Origin: Dehalobacter sp. DCA
Lineage (GTDB): Bacteria > Bacillota > Desulfitobacteriia > Desulfitobacteriales > Syntrophobotulaceae
DNA: 64,000 nucleotides
Assembly (NCBI RefSeq): GCF_000305775.1
Contig: NC_018866.1
Coordinates: forward strand, 2,809,001-2,873,000
Direction of reading: 5' to 3'
This document shows, piece by piece, positions 53,529 through 63,033 of this stretch (position 1 is the stretch's first letter; every line of letters starts with the position of its first letter). Position numbers and translations under genes: made by a program. Below the pieces are notes generated by a model. That model was not told the DNA's origin, ran no database searches, and saw nothing but the letters and a program-made list of their open reading frames with translations.

Positions 53529-55424
53529 ATGAGTCAGGATAAACATCGTTCCAAGATGGTGAAAATGGTCAATGTCACTTTTCAAAAATCCGCCTGCCAA
53601 GCGGACGAATGCGTCGGGAAAGTTCCATCCGGCAGTACCATACTTCAGGCGGCAATCACTGCCGGCGTAGATCTTCATAGCGCCTGCGGCGGCAAAGGAA
53701 CCTGCGGCAAATGCCGCGTCATCCTGCCCCCGGAAGACCGTACTGAACCGCTGCCGGAAGAAAAAAAATTCTTAAGTGCTGAACAAATTGACGCTGGTGT
53801 TGTCCTGGCCTGCAAACGAACTGTCGAATCCGACAGGCAGATCATCCTGATCGAACAAAAAGATGTGTTTGACCGCAAAACACGACTTGAAGATGACAAC
53901 CGTGTCTTTGAACTTGTACCGCTGGTACACAAACATGCTGTACACGTGAGTGTTCCAAGCACTTCAGATCAGCGTTCCGATTGGGAACGTTTGGCCGCAG
54001 GACTTCCCGCATCGGCTGCTTCGCTGCGTTTTAACCGCGGGATTGCTGCCAAATTGCCCAGAATTCTGCGTGATGCTTCTTTCCAGGTTACGGCCGTTAC
54101 TTCCGGAAATGACCTGCTGGCTGTCCAATCCGGAAATACGCTGGACCGGACCTTCGGCTTGGCCATTGACATTGGAACTACGACCGTAGTGGCCTATTTG
54201 ATGAATTTAAACAACGGAAAAGTTATTGCACGTGAGGCAATAACCAATCCCCAGCAGGGAGCGGGAGCTGATGTCATTTCCAGAATCACCTATGCCTCGG
54301 ATCACCCTAACGGTTTGGTCCAATTGCAGACACAAGTTGTCGAAGGTTTAAATCAGATCATCGCCAATATGTGCAGGCAGAAAGGCATTGCCCTCGAGGA
54401 GATCTACCAAGCTGTTGTCGTCGGCAATACTACAATGAGCCATTTATTCCTCGGTATTGACCCGACCTATCTGGGCCCTGCACCTTTTATCCCGGGCTTC
54501 CGCCAGTCGGTCACTGTCAAGGCTTCCGAGCTGGGACTCCGGATTCTAAGCGATGCACCAGTCACCGTCCTGCCGATTGTCGCGGGCTATGTCGGTTCCG
54601 ATACGGTCGGTGTCATGCTTTCGGGGCAGATTGACCAATTGAAAGGCATTCATCTCTTTATCGATATCGGAACGAATGGGGAAATGGTTTTAGCTGGAAA
54701 GGGAAGGATTCTGACCTGTTCTACTGCAGCTGGTCCGGCCTTTGAAGGTGCCGGAATTAAATTTGGCATGCGGGCTGCCGACGGAGCAATCGAACGCGTT
54801 AAGATCACGGACGACGTGGAACTTGAGGTCATCGGCAAAGAAAATGAATCTGTACGCGGCATCTGTGGTTCCGGTTTGATTGATGCAATTTCCGAAATGC
54901 ACAAAGCCAGGATTATCAATTCGCAGGGACGCATCATCGACCACGCAAGCGCCTCGGAACTACCACCGGCACTTCGGGACAGAATCCTGAATGACAATGG
55001 GATTCGAGAGTTTGTCCTGGCCTGGAAAGAATCGGCCACTGGGGAAAATATCACGATCACCCAAATGGATATCCGCGCACTTCAGCTGGCCAAAGGTGCC
55101 GTGCTCGCAGGGGTCCGGATCCTGATGATCCATCTCGGTGTCAAACCGGACGATCTTGAAATGATTCATTTGGCAGGTGCGTTTGGCAACTATATCGCCA
55201 AAGAAAGCGCCCTTGGCATTGGCCTCCTGCCGCAGGTCCCCGCCGAAAAAATCCAATCCATTGGCAACGCTGCAGGCAACGGTGCCCAGATGGCCCTGCT
55301 TTCGACCATTGAAATGAGCAGAGCAGATCGTCTCGCCCGGGATGCCGAACATATCGAGCTGTCCACCGAAGAGCTTTTCCAGGATGAATACATGGAATCT
55401 CTCGCTTTAGGACAGCGTTATTGA
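53529..55424 (+). CDS. 2Fe-2S ferredoxin / ASKHA ATPase, reductive activator of corrinoid proteins (RACE-type, DUF4445)
   Basis: 631 residues. Residues about 15-115 form a plant-type 2Fe-2S ferredoxin domain with SACGGKGTCGKCRVIL and a fourth Cys in VLACKRTV. A linker (about 120-210) leads to an ASKHA-fold ATPase with DIGTTTVVAYL, VVVGNTTMSHL, FIDIGTNGEMVL and LAGAFGNYIAKE. Proteins of this architecture return oxidised cobalt in corrinoid proteins to Co(I) for methyl transfer or reductive dehalogenation-related reactions. No corrinoid protein gene is adjacent, and the cbiMQO cobalt importer is 40 kb away. GGAGG precedes the ATG. The promoter carries a metal-type operator. Confidence 0.88.
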   Translation: MSQDKHRSKMVKMVNVTFQKSACQADECVGKVPSGSTILQAAITAGVDLHSACGGKGTCGKCRVILPPEDRTEPLPEEKKFLSAEQIDAGVVLACKRTVESDRQIILIEQKDVFDRKTRLEDDNRVFELVPLVHKHAVHVSVPSTSDQRSDWERLAAGLPASAASLRFNRGIAAKLPRILRDASFQVTAVTSGNDLLAVQSGNTLDRTFGLAIDIGTTTVVAYLMNLNNGKVIAREAITNPQQGAGADVISRITYASDHPNGLVQLQTQVVEGLNQIIANMCRQKGIALEEIYQAVVVGNTTMSHLFLGIDPTYLGPAPFIPGFRQSVTVKASELGLRILSDAPVTVLPIVAGYVGSDTVGVMLSGQIDQLKGIHLFIDIGTNGEMVLAGKGRILTCSTAAGPAFEGAGIKFGMRAADGAIERVKITDDVELEVIGKENESVRGICGSGLIDAISEMHKARIINSQGRIIDHASASELPPALRDRILNDNGIREFVLAWKESATGENITITQMDIRALQLAKGAVLAGVRILMIHLGVKPDDLEMIHLAGAFGNYIAKESALGIGLLPQVPAEKIQSIGNAAGNGAQMALLSTIEMSRADRLARDAEHIELSTEELFQDEYMESLALGQRY

Positions 55425-55527
55425 TGTAAAACTATATACCTGTATATACGCTTATTCACAATTGTGTTTAAGCTGTGGATAACTTTGTAGAAAAATATCC
55501 CTCCATGCGAATTTATTCAGGAAAGCA

Positions 55528-55556
55528 AAATCTTCCCGTTTTATACGGGAAGATTT
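55528..55556. terminator. Bidirectional terminator between the RACE-type gene and phoU
   Basis: A perfect 11-bp stem AAATCTTCCCG (55528-55538) / CGGGAAGATTT (55546-55556), with A/T runs at both ends. Confidence 0.8.
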
Positions 55557-55630
55557 ATTATATCATCTACAGTTCGTATACTTTCCTTTCAATTCCATGA
55601 TAAATCAATTGCTTTATCATTCAACATCAA

Positions 55631-56308
55631 TCATTCCATATCAACAAGATTATCATCATTCAGGTCTTTTCTTTTGCCGCTGGCCAGATAGATGGTCCAT
55701 TCACCCAGATTTGTCACATGGTCGGCTACCCTTTCTAGGGAAAGCGCAACGAGCAGCAGATTGATACCCTGTGAAATATTTTTTTGGTCTTTTTGCATTA
55801 AATGCAATAGATCTTCATAGACCAACCTGTATAGTTGGTCTACTTCTTTTTCTTTCACTGCCAGGCTTTGCGCCATTTTCAAATCTTTATTCGTATACGC
55901 AATGATACTTTCTCTGAGCATCTCCCGCGCCAGCTTTGCCATCTTAGGAATATCAACCAGCGGCTTCACCAAAGGCTCATCGCTTAATTTAATCGTTACT
56001 TCCGCGATATCGACAGCGTGGTCGGCGATGCGTTCGAGGTCGGTAACAATCTTCAGCGCGGTCCCGATGGTTCTCAAATCGCCGGCCATAGGCTGCTGCA
56101 GGGCCAGCATGGTTAAACATTTGTCTTCAATCTCAAGCTGAAAATTATCCACAATGTCATCATCCGCCAGGACCTTCTCTGCCAGTTTCAAGTCTCTTTC
56201 CTCGAGTGATTTCATCGCGGAGGTGATGATGTTTTCCACGAGATTACCCATCATGAGGACATCATGGCTCAGTTCTTCCAGCGATGTTGCAAATGAATTT
56301 CGGGTCAT
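55631..56308 (-). CDS. phoU: Phosphate transport regulator PhoU
   Basis: 225 residues, helical, with the two PhoU repeats (about 15-105 and 120-215) and the acidic metal-binding residues (ERIADHAVDIAE and ERVADHVTNLGE). Acts with Pst and PhoR to keep the Pho response off when phosphate is plentiful. GGAGG lies 8 bases before the ATG. Last gene of pstC-pstA-pstB-phoU. Confidence 0.94.
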   Translation of the reverse strand: MTRNSFATSLEELSHDVLMMGNLVENIITSAMKSLEERDLKLAEKVLADDDIVDNFQLEIEDKCLTMLALQQPMAGDLRTIGTALKIVTDLERIADHAVDIAEVTIKLSDEPLVKPLVDIPKMAKLAREMLRESIIAYTNKDLKMAQSLAVKEKEVDQLYRLVYEDLLHLMQKDQKNISQGINLLLVALSLERVADHVTNLGEWTIYLASGKRKDLNDDNLVDME

Positions 56309-56322
56309 AATACGTTTCCTCC

Positions 56323-57099
56323 TTATCCGAATCTTCCGGTGACATAGTCCTCAGTCCTTTTGTCCAGAGGCTTGGTAAACAGTTCTTTCGTAACGCCGTA
56401 TTCTATGACTTCCCCGTTCAGGAAAAATGCCGTGTAGTCTGAAATCCTGGCGGCCTGCTGCATATTATGGGTAACAATAACGATGGTGTATTGTTCTTTA
56501 AGATCAAGGATCAGGTCTTCCAGCTTTGCCGTGGAAATCGGATCCAAAGCCGATGCCGGTTCGTCCATCAGCAGGACTTCAGGCTGCACTGCTAGTAAAC
56601 GCGCAATGACAAGCCGCTGCTGCTGCCCGCCGGATAATTGCAGCCCTGAACGGTTCAGCCGATCCTTGACTTCATCCCAGAGAGCTGCTTCCTTAAGGCT
56701 TTTTTCAACAATTTCACTCAGTTTCTGCCTATCTTTCAGGCCATGAGCCCGCGGTCCATAGGCGACATTGTCAAAGATCGACATCGGGAACGGATTTGGC
56801 TTTTGAAAAACCATTCCAATTCGTTTGCGGAGTGTCACCGGATCAATATCCGAGGTATAAATATCTTTATTGTCGAGATAAACATTTCCTTTGACGGTTG
56901 CTCCTTCGACCAGGTCATTCATCCGGTTTAGCGTTTTCAGGAAGCTGGACTTGCCGCACCCTGAGGGTCCAATCAGCGCAGTAACCTGATTCACAAGGAT
57001 TGGTAAGCTTATTGCGTGTAAAGCGTGAAAGCTTCCATAATACAATTCCAGGTCTTTGGTTACCATTTTATTATTTGTTTCTGTTAAGTTAGCTAACAT
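56323..57099 (-). CDS. pstB: Phosphate ABC transporter ATPase PstB
   Basis: 258 residues. Walker [21 protein letters not shown]-loop [12 protein letters not shown], signature [14 protein letters not shown], Walker [14 protein letters not shown], switch VTHNM. Typical PstB of usual length. Lies between pstA (19 bp) and phoU (14 bp). Confidence 0.95.
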   Translation of the reverse strand: MLANLTETNNKMVTKDLELYYGSFHALHAISLPILVNQVTALIGPSGCGKSSFLKTLNRMNDLVEGATVKGNVYLDNKDIYTSDIDPVTLRKRIGMVFQKPNPFPMSIFDNVAYGPRAHGLKDRQKLSEIVEKSLKEAALWDEVKDRLNRSGLQLSGGQQQRLVIARLLAVQPEVLLMDEPASALDPISTAKLEDLILDLKEQYTIVIVTHNMQQAARISDYTAFFLNGEVIEYGVTKELFTKPLDKRTEDYVTGRFG

Positions 57100-57118
57100 T
57101 GATTACCACCTCTCTCTG

Positions 57119-57964
57119 TCAGTGACTCTGGCCGTTTCGCCCTGCAAGCTTCCCCATAAGACTATTGGCCAGAAAATTTATGATAATGATAACGATAATG
57201 AGCACTGTAGCACTTGCATAGGCATTCTTGGTCGATATTCCTTCCGACGCTAAGATATAGAGATGAACGGAAAGTGTCCGGGTTGGTTCAAGTATTGAAG
57301 TCGGCAATCCTAAGGAGCTGCCTGCGGTCAGGATGACTGCCGCTGTTTCTCCGATTGCCCTCCCAATCCCCAAGATAACACCGGTTGCAATTCCGGGAAG
57401 CGCCGAAGGCAAAACAACTTTTCGTATGGTATACCATTTAGTTGCACCAAGTGCAAGACTGCCTTCACGGTATGAGTCCGGCACTGTTTTGATGCCTTCT
57501 TCAGCAGCTCTGATAATGGTTGGCAGGACCATAAAAGCCAGTGTCAGCGCACCTGATAGAATGGACCATCCCATCTTCAGGGTAATGACGAGCAGGACAA
57601 ATCCAAATAAACCGAAAATAATTGAAGGTACAGCAGCCAGTGCTTCTGTGGCAAAACGGATAATTTGTACCAGCCGGCCTTTTTTTACGTATTCCGTCAG
57701 GTAGATGGCTGCACCAACTCCTATAGGTGTTGCCAGAACAATGCCTGCTACTGTCAGGTAGATGGTGCCGATAATGATGGAAAAAATTCCGCCTTCCTTG
57801 CCCATTCGCTTTGGTTCCTGGGTGATAAAATCCCAGCTTAGCCCGCTGATTCCGTTGATCAGAATATGCGCGATAATACTGAACAAAACCAGAAGCGTAC
57901 AGATCGCAAATAACCAGAGCAATAATTTTGCTATTTTTTCTTCCAGCCGGGCTGATGCTTTCAT
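57119..57964 (-). CDS. pstA: Phosphate ABC transporter permease PstA
   Basis: 281 residues with about six TM helices and the permease coupling segment GSLALGATKWYTIRKVVLPS. TTAGSSLGLPTS-like text (LTAGSSLGLPTSI) is PstA-typical. The ATG at 57964 overlaps the pstC stop (TAATG) and is preceded by AGGTGG; an in-frame GTG at 57973 is possible. Confidence 0.94.
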   Translation of the reverse strand: MKASARLEEKIAKLLLWLFAICTLLVLFSIIAHILINGISGLSWDFITQEPKRMGKEGGIFSIIIGTIYLTVAGIVLATPIGVGAAIYLTEYVKKGRLVQIIRFATEALAAVPSIIFGLFGFVLLVITLKMGWSILSGALTLAFMVLPTIIRAAEEGIKTVPDSYREGSLALGATKWYTIRKVVLPSALPGIATGVILGIGRAIGETAAVILTAGSSLGLPTSILEPTRTLSVHLYILASEGISTKNAYASATVLIIVIIIINFLANSLMGKLAGRNGQSH

Positions 57965-58830
57965 TATTGCCACCTGCCTTTTGCACCAAACTGTACGATC
58001 AGGTTTAAGATCATGATAAAGATAAACAGGATGATACCGGTGGCAAATAGCGCTTGTTGATGTTCCCCTGAGGCATACCCCATTTCCATCACGATATTTC
58101 CTGTGAGCGTACGGATCGGGTCAAATAGAGTCCCGGGTATACGCGTCACGTTGCCTGTGACCATGATGACAGCCATGGTCTCCCCGATTGCTCTTGACAT
58201 GCCAAGGACGACCCCTGTGATGATGCCCGAACGGGCTACAGGCAGTGATATCCATTTGATAGTCTGCCAGTAATTTGCTCCCAGCGCATAAGATCCGTCT
58301 TTATATTCGCTGGGAACCGCACGCAGCGCAGTCTCGGAGAGATTCAGAATGGTAGGCAGGATCATGATGGCCAGAATCAGGGATCCTGCCAAAATGCTAA
58401 AACCTGTTCCGCCAAAATGGTTCCGGATTAAAGGAACGATGACTGCCAGGCCATAAAAACCGTAGACAACCGATGGAATCCCAGCCAGCAGTTCGATTGC
58501 AGGTCTTATCAGCTTAGCAGCTTTAGGCGGGGCAATCTCAGCCATAAAGATGGCTCCTGCGACCCCGAAGGGAATTCCCAGAACAAGCGCTCCCAAGGTT
58601 ACAAGTATGGACCCGACCACCATTGGCAGGATCCCATAAATACCATGAGTCGGATCCCATGTTGTTCCGAGGACAAAATTGAAAAATCCTGTTTTCTGCA
58701 AAACAGGCCAACCCGAAATGATGACAAATACAGCGATCAGCGCAATGATAAAAATGGCAGCAACAGCACTGAGAAGAAGTATTTTTTCAACGATGATTTC
58801 ACTTTTTTTAAGGTGAATGCTTTTCTGCAT
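57964..58830 (-). CDS. pstC: Phosphate ABC transporter permease PstC
   Basis: 288 residues from ATG 58830, preceded by GGAGGAG. The open frame to 58941 runs through the promoter and Pho box and is not used. Six TM helices; segment LLAGIPSVVYGFYG and coupling loop GSYALGANYWQTIKWISLPVARS (shown as parts of one motif) match PstC. First gene of pstCAB-phoU with its own Pho-box promoter. Confidence 0.94.
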   Translation of the reverse strand: MQKSIHLKKSEIIVEKILLLSAVAAIFIIALIAVFVIISGWPVLQKTGFFNFVLGTTWDPTHGIYGILPMVVGSILVTLGALVLGIPFGVAGAIFMAEIAPPKAAKLIRPAIELLAGIPSVVYGFYGLAVIVPLIRNHFGGTGFSILAGSLILAIMILPTILNLSETALRAVPSEYKDGSYALGANYWQTIKWISLPVARSGIITGVVLGMSRAIGETMAVIMVTGNVTRIPGTLFDPIRTLTGNIVMEMGYASGEHQQALFATGIILFIFIMILNLIVQFGAKGRWQ

Positions 58831-58863
58831 GGATTGGTCTCCTCCGATGATTTTCCTAGTTAT

Positions 58864-58917
58864 ACAATAGCAATTATTTGTTGAGAAGACTTTGCGGAAT
58901 TGTAACGATTTTGTAAA
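58864..58917 (-). promoter_or_regulatory. Pho box and promoter of pstCAB-phoU
   Basis: Minus-strand half-sites TTTACA (58917-58912), GTTACA (58906-58901), GCAAAG (58895-58890), 11 bp apart. TATTGT (58869-58864) as -10 is 26 bp from the last half-site start. Almost the same as before pstS. Confidence 0.7.
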
Positions 58918-59021
58918 TGTACGATATGGAAATATACACATTAATAAAGAATAGATGCCTTATAATCAAGACATCTCTATTATTTACAATATGTTTAATT
59001 TGGAAAAAACAGAAAAGCATC

Positions 59022-59047
59022 CAGGTTAAAAGCCAAAGTTTAACCTG
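59022..59047 (-). terminator. Terminator after phoR
   Basis: A 9-bp perfect stem CAGGTTAAA / TTTAACCTG, followed within a few bases by TTTTCTGTTTTTT on the minus strand. It isolates phoPR from pstC. Confidence 0.6.
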
Positions 59048-59059
59048 ATATTCGTAGAC

Positions 59060-60829
59060 TTATGATTTTTGGGTCAGCATAAAATAGAATCGTGAGCCCC
59101 GCCCCAGCGTACTCTCCACCTGTATCCTCGTGCCATGGGTCTCCAGAATATGTTTGACAATCGCCAATCCGAGCCCCGTCCCCCCTTGTTTACGATTCCT
59201 GCCTTTATCAACCCGGTAAAACCTTTCAAAAACCCGGGGTAAATCATGCTCCGGAATTCCAGGCCCGGAATCAATTACCTCAAACAGTATTCCGTCAGAC
59301 TCTTGGGAAGCGACAATTTTGACTTTTTCCCCTATTGCGGAATATTTTATAGCGTTGTCCGTCAAATTTGTCAACACCTGCTCAATCATGCTGTAATCTC
59401 CCCAGGCATATGGCAACTTCTCTGGACAAACGACAGTAAGCTCGATTTGCCTGGCTTCAAGCTGGGGTCTTAACTTTACCTCCAGTGAATGCAGTAAAGC
59501 ACTCACATCAATTTTCTGCCATTCCACCGAATCTTTCCCGGATTCAATTCTGGATAATTCCAGCAGGTCATCAACGAGCATCCGCAGCCGTTCTGATTCT
59601 GTCAAGATGATTCTGACAAATTCTCTGGCCGTCTCAGGGTCATCAAGCGCACCATCGAGCAGTGTTTCCGCATATCCTTTGAGTGAGGTGACAGGAGTTT
59701 TTAATTCATGAGATACATTGGCAACAAAATCCCTGCGCATTGTTTCCAGTTTTCGGAGATCCGTAATATCATGAAGCACCATGACGGCTCCGATGTTGGT
59801 ATTTCCCTTTCCGAGAATTGGCGTAATATTGACTTCAATATTTTTTTCGTGCGGAGACAATATTAATAAATGATCCTTGGCGGCCTTGTGCGTTTTCAGT
59901 GCCGTATCAATCAGTGTACTTAATTGGTAATTGTTGATAATCTCAATCTGATGCCGATTGACATTTTTCGGTTCGATCTCCAGAATCTTCAGGGCTGCCG
60001 GATTAATCAAATCGATCTTACCATCTTCTCTGAGAAAAATAACGCCACTGACCATATTCGCTAAGACCGTTTCAAGCTTACTTTTCCCGGTTGAGACTTC
60101 GTCAATCATTTCTTTCAGCTGCTGGGCCATTTGATTTAAAGCCTGCCCAAGTTTCCCGATCTCATCCTGACTGGTCGTGTAGGTACGCAGGCTGAAATCA
60201 CCCCCAGCAATATTTTGAGCTGCGGCTGTCATTTCCTGAATTGGCTTTGTCAGACGCTGCGATAGCTTAAACCCTAAGATGCCGGCGATTACTGTAGCCA
60301 TTAAGAGAGCTATGAACAGCATGCTCCACAGTTTGGATAGGGCCGTCGTAATTTCGGTCATCGGAAGTGCCAGGCGAACAAAGCCCTTAATTTCCCCGTC
60401 TTTCTCAACAGGCAGCGCCAGATACATCATTTGCGTATTAAGCGTTGTACTTTCTCTCTCCGCTATCCCGACACCTTCGCTGATCGCCTGGTGGATTTCG
60501 GGACGCCCGAGATGGTTCTCCATAAGCGTCGGCAGCTGCTCAGAATCACCCAGAACAACGCCATTTGCATCGATCACCGTAACCCTGGTGCTAGTAACGT
60601 TTGCAAGATCACCGGTAATTTTTTCAATATCCGAGACCATATTCAGCGAACCAAATTCATCGATAACCATTTCTCTGACCAATTTCGCCTCAACCAAAAG
60701 TTTAGCCTGCAGATTTTCAATAAAATAGTTATCGAGCACCTTGATAAGATAAACGCCTGATACAAGCATTGAAAGCAGTGCTAGTGCAATAAAGCCAACT
60801 GTGAATTTCATTTTCAGACTTTTCAACAT
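59060..60829 (-). CDS. phoR: Phosphate-sensing histidine kinase PhoR-type
   Basis: 589 residues. TM1 about 7-29, an extracellular region to about 163, TM2 about 165-188, HAMP to about 240, PAS domain (about 250-350), phosphoacceptor helix NVSHELKTPVTSLKGY, ATPase domain with LTNLTDNAIKYS (N box) and GGTGLGLAIV (G2). The start overlaps the phoP stop (TGATG). Its role in phosphate control follows from its place between phoP and the pst genes. Confidence 0.93.
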   Translation of the reverse strand: MLKSLKMKFTVGFIALALLSMLVSGVYLIKVLDNYFIENLQAKLLVEAKLVREMVIDEFGSLNMVSDIEKITGDLANVTSTRVTVIDANGVVLGDSEQLPTLMENHLGRPEIHQAISEGVGIAERESTTLNTQMMYLALPVEKDGEIKGFVRLALPMTEITTALSKLWSMLFIALLMATVIAGILGFKLSQRLTKPIQEMTAAAQNIAGGDFSLRTYTTSQDEIGKLGQALNQMAQQLKEMIDEVSTGKSKLETVLANMVSGVIFLREDGKIDLINPAALKILEIEPKNVNRHQIEIINNYQLSTLIDTALKTHKAAKDHLLILSPHEKNIEVNITPILGKGNTNIGAVMVLHDITDLRKLETMRRDFVANVSHELKTPVTSLKGYAETLLDGALDDPETAREFVRIILTESERLRMLVDDLLELSRIESGKDSVEWQKIDVSALLHSLEVKLRPQLEARQIELTVVCPEKLPYAWGDYSMIEQVLTNLTDNAIKYSAIGEKVKIVASQESDGILFEVIDSGPGIPEHDLPRVFERFYRVDKGRNRKQGGTGLGLAIVKHILETHGTRIQVESTLGRGSRFYFMLTQKS

Positions 60830-61524
60830 CAGCCTCGCTCCTTAAACCTGTATCCGACCCCGCGAACCGTCTGGATATAAGACGGGTTTTTAGGGTCGGG
60901 CTCAATTTTTTCTCGAAGCCTGCTGATATGAACATCAACAATCCTGGTATCACCCGCGAAATCATAGTTCCATACTCTGTCTAACAGCTGATCTCGGCTT
61001 ACCACTTTTCCTCGATGGCGGATTAAATACTCCAGCAGTTCAAACTCCTTTGGCGTAAGCGGTACAATCTGATCATTCACGCTAATTTCACGTCCGGAAA
61101 AATCAACAGCCAGCCTGTCGATCAAAAAAGTCTCGTGGTCAGGTGCTGCCTGAGTCGTTTGGGCCCGCCGCAATAAAGCGCGTACCCGGGCAATAAGCTC
61201 TCTCGGACTGAATGGTTTTGTCAGATAGTCATCCCCGCCAAGTTCCAGACCAAGAATTTTATCCAGCTCATCATCTCTCGCCGACAACATAATAACAGGG
61301 AGAGAACTGTCTTCTTTCCTGACTGCTTGGCAGATTTCATAGCCATCCATTCCAGGAAGCATAATATCGAGAATAAGCAAATCTGGTTTTTCTGATCGAA
61401 TTTTCCCCAGTGCTTCAAGTCCATCTCCTGAAACCTGAACTTCAAATCCTTCTTTTTGAAGATTATAACTGATCAGGCGGGCAATCGCTTCTTCATCTTC
61501 CACAACCAAGATTCTTTTGCTCAT
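60829..61524 (-). CDS. phoP: OmpR-family response regulator PhoP/PhoB-type
   Basis: 231 residues from ATG 61524, preceded by GGAGGAC; a longer frame to 61569 is rejected. Receiver: VVEDEE, phosphoacceptor Asp in LLILDIMLPGMDG, switch Lys DDYLTKPFSP. Winged helix with LTPKEFELLEYLI and RIVDVHISRLREKI. Probable binder of the Pho boxes before pstS and pstC. Confidence 0.93.
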   Translation of the reverse strand: MSKRILVVEDEEAIARLISYNLQKEGFEVQVSGDGLEALGKIRSEKPDLLILDIMLPGMDGYEICQAVRKEDSSLPVIMLSARDDELDKILGLELGGDDYLTKPFSPRELIARVRALLRRAQTTQAAPDHETFLIDRLAVDFSGREISVNDQIVPLTPKEFELLEYLIRHRGKVVSRDQLLDRVWNYDFAGDTRIVDVHISRLREKIEPDPKNPSYIQTVRGVGYRFKERG

Positions 61525-61837
61525 ATCGTCCTCCTCGATAAATGCTTCGCATTTATAACGTTTCATCAATAAGAATAAGCCATATCTATTTCATATTATA
61601 TAACAGCATAAAAACTATTTCATCTCTATGAAAAAAACATGTATTCGTAACGGTGCAAAACGTCTGAATAAACGCTTCATCACTAAATGCAACTTTTGTT
61701 CTTTCCATCGGTGATCAATCCCCTATATTTAATCTTATTTGGCTAGCCCATTTTCATCAAAATATTTTTTAAGCGATATGAGCGATCGTGTAACCCGATG
61801 AGTGCTAATGGAGAAATCTTCGGGATAAACGTTTAAC

Positions 61838-61880
61838 TGGGTCAGACAGGGTGAAATAATTACTTACCCTGTCTGACCCA
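61838..61880. other. Perfect 15-bp inverted repeat between pstS and phoP
   Basis: TGGGTCAGACAGGGT (61838-61852) / ACCCTGTCTGACCCA (61866-61880), 13-nt loop, 78 bp after the pstS stop. No T run follows on the minus strand. It may limit readthrough or stabilise the pstS mRNA. The rest of 61525-61957 shows no gene; a possible -10 TATAAT for phoP lies near 61600. Confidence 0.55.
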
Positions 61881-61957
61881 AATTATCTTCATTTGTATTG
61901 ATTGAGTATGCTGCACTCTTTCTATGGATATAGCTGTTGCATTGGACGAATCTTGGG

Positions 61958-62800
61958 TCATTTGACCAATACAAGACCTTCTTTTTGAATGATGCTTTGT
62001 CCTTGATCCGACATGACAAAGTCAATATAGGTCTTCACTGCACCCGAAGGCGCCGCTTTGGTCAGATAGAGGAACGGACGCTGGATTTTGTACGAGCCAT
62101 TCAGGACATTCTTCGCATTGGCCTCAATACCTTCTACGGTTACTGCTTTCACAGTGTCATCAATGCTTGCCATCGAAATATAGGCAATCGCATTCACATC
62201 ACCGGCTACAGAAGTTCTCGCAGCACCAGTGGAGTTCTGGACAATTGCTTTGTCACTGATCGGATTATCTTTGCCCATGACCAGTTCTTCAAATGCTCCG
62301 CGTGTTCCGGAACCTGCTTCTCTTGTAATCACATTGATTGTCTGGCTAGCTCCGCCAACTTCTTTCCAGTTGGTGGTTTCACCGCTATAAATCTTTTTAA
62401 TCTGCTCGATACTCAGATCTTTGACTACGTTTTTGGAATTGACTACGATAGCAACGCCATCCTTACAGATAACGGTTTCCGTCAGACCGGTCTCTTCAGG
62501 TTTCAGCTCACGGGAAGAAGATCCGATATCCGCGGTGCCTTCCTGGGCAGCTTTGATTCCTGCTCCGGAACCGCCTCCCTGGACGTTAACTTTAATGTTA
62601 GGGTTTTTCGCCATGAATGCTTCTGTGAGTGCTTCGGAAATCGGCTGAACCGATGTGGATCCTGCGATGGTAATTTCTGCGGACTCAGTCTGTGCCTGCT
62701 GTTGGTCGGATTGGGAAGTGCTGTCTTTGCTTCCGCAGCCGGTGAAAGCTAAAGCCAGAATACCTACCAATATAAGCGTAAACAGTTTTTTCATTTTCAA
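61958..62800 (-). CDS. pstS: Phosphate-binding lipoprotein PstS
   Basis: 280 residues. Lipoprotein signal with lipobox FTGC near residue 22, a Gln/Ser/Thr-rich linker, then SGSTSVQPI-type phosphate-binding start (ITIAGSTSVQPISEAL), GGGSGAGIKAAQEGTADIG and TREAGSGTRGAFEEL. All phosphate-contact segments present. GAGGAAG upstream of the ATG. Delivers phosphate to PstCAB. The gene is upstream of phoPR, not next to pstC, with its own Pho box. Confidence 0.94.
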   Translation of the reverse strand: MKMKKLFTLILVGILALAFTGCGSKDSTSQSDQQQAQTESAEITIAGSTSVQPISEALTEAFMAKNPNIKVNVQGGGSGAGIKAAQEGTADIGSSSRELKPEETGLTETVICKDGVAIVVNSKNVVKDLSIEQIKKIYSGETTNWKEVGGASQTINVITREAGSGTRGAFEELVMGKDNPISDKAIVQNSTGAARTSVAGDVNAIAYISMASIDDTVKAVTVEGIEANAKNVLNGSYKIQRPFLYLTKAAPSGAVKTYIDFVMSDQGQSIIQKEGLVLVK

Positions 62801-62864
62801 TTCTTCCTCTCATTATTAAAGTTTTCAGTATAAACTGATCTCTTCCAATGTTTTTGCTATATAT

Positions 62865-62918
62865 ACAATAACAATTTATTATTGCGTAGACTTTGCGTAA
62901 TTGTAACGATTCTGTAAA
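62865..62918 (-). promoter_or_regulatory. Pho box and promoter of pstS
   Basis: Minus-strand half-sites TTTACA (62918-62913), GTTACA (62907-62902), GCAAAG (62896-62891), 11 bp apart. TATTGT (62870-62865) as -10 at 26 bp, as before pstC. Confidence 0.7.
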
Positions 62919-63033
62919 TATTGCATAAAAAAAATGCCTCCGATTTATTCTGAGTCATCTTACTATGTCCTATATTTATGTCCTATATTTATGTCTTATA
63001 TTACTTCTCTCATTCTTTCCCGCTTTTTAGGGA

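Noticed and set aside
53458-53532. A 24-codon upstream ORF ending in an ATGA overlap with the corrinoid-activation gene
   Set aside because: No ribosome site before its ATG; the overlap may be chance.
55474-55482. A perfect DnaA-box sequence (TTATCCACA on the minus strand)
   Set aside because: A single box with no cluster, no AT-rich unwinding element and no dnaA/dnaN nearby; not an origin.
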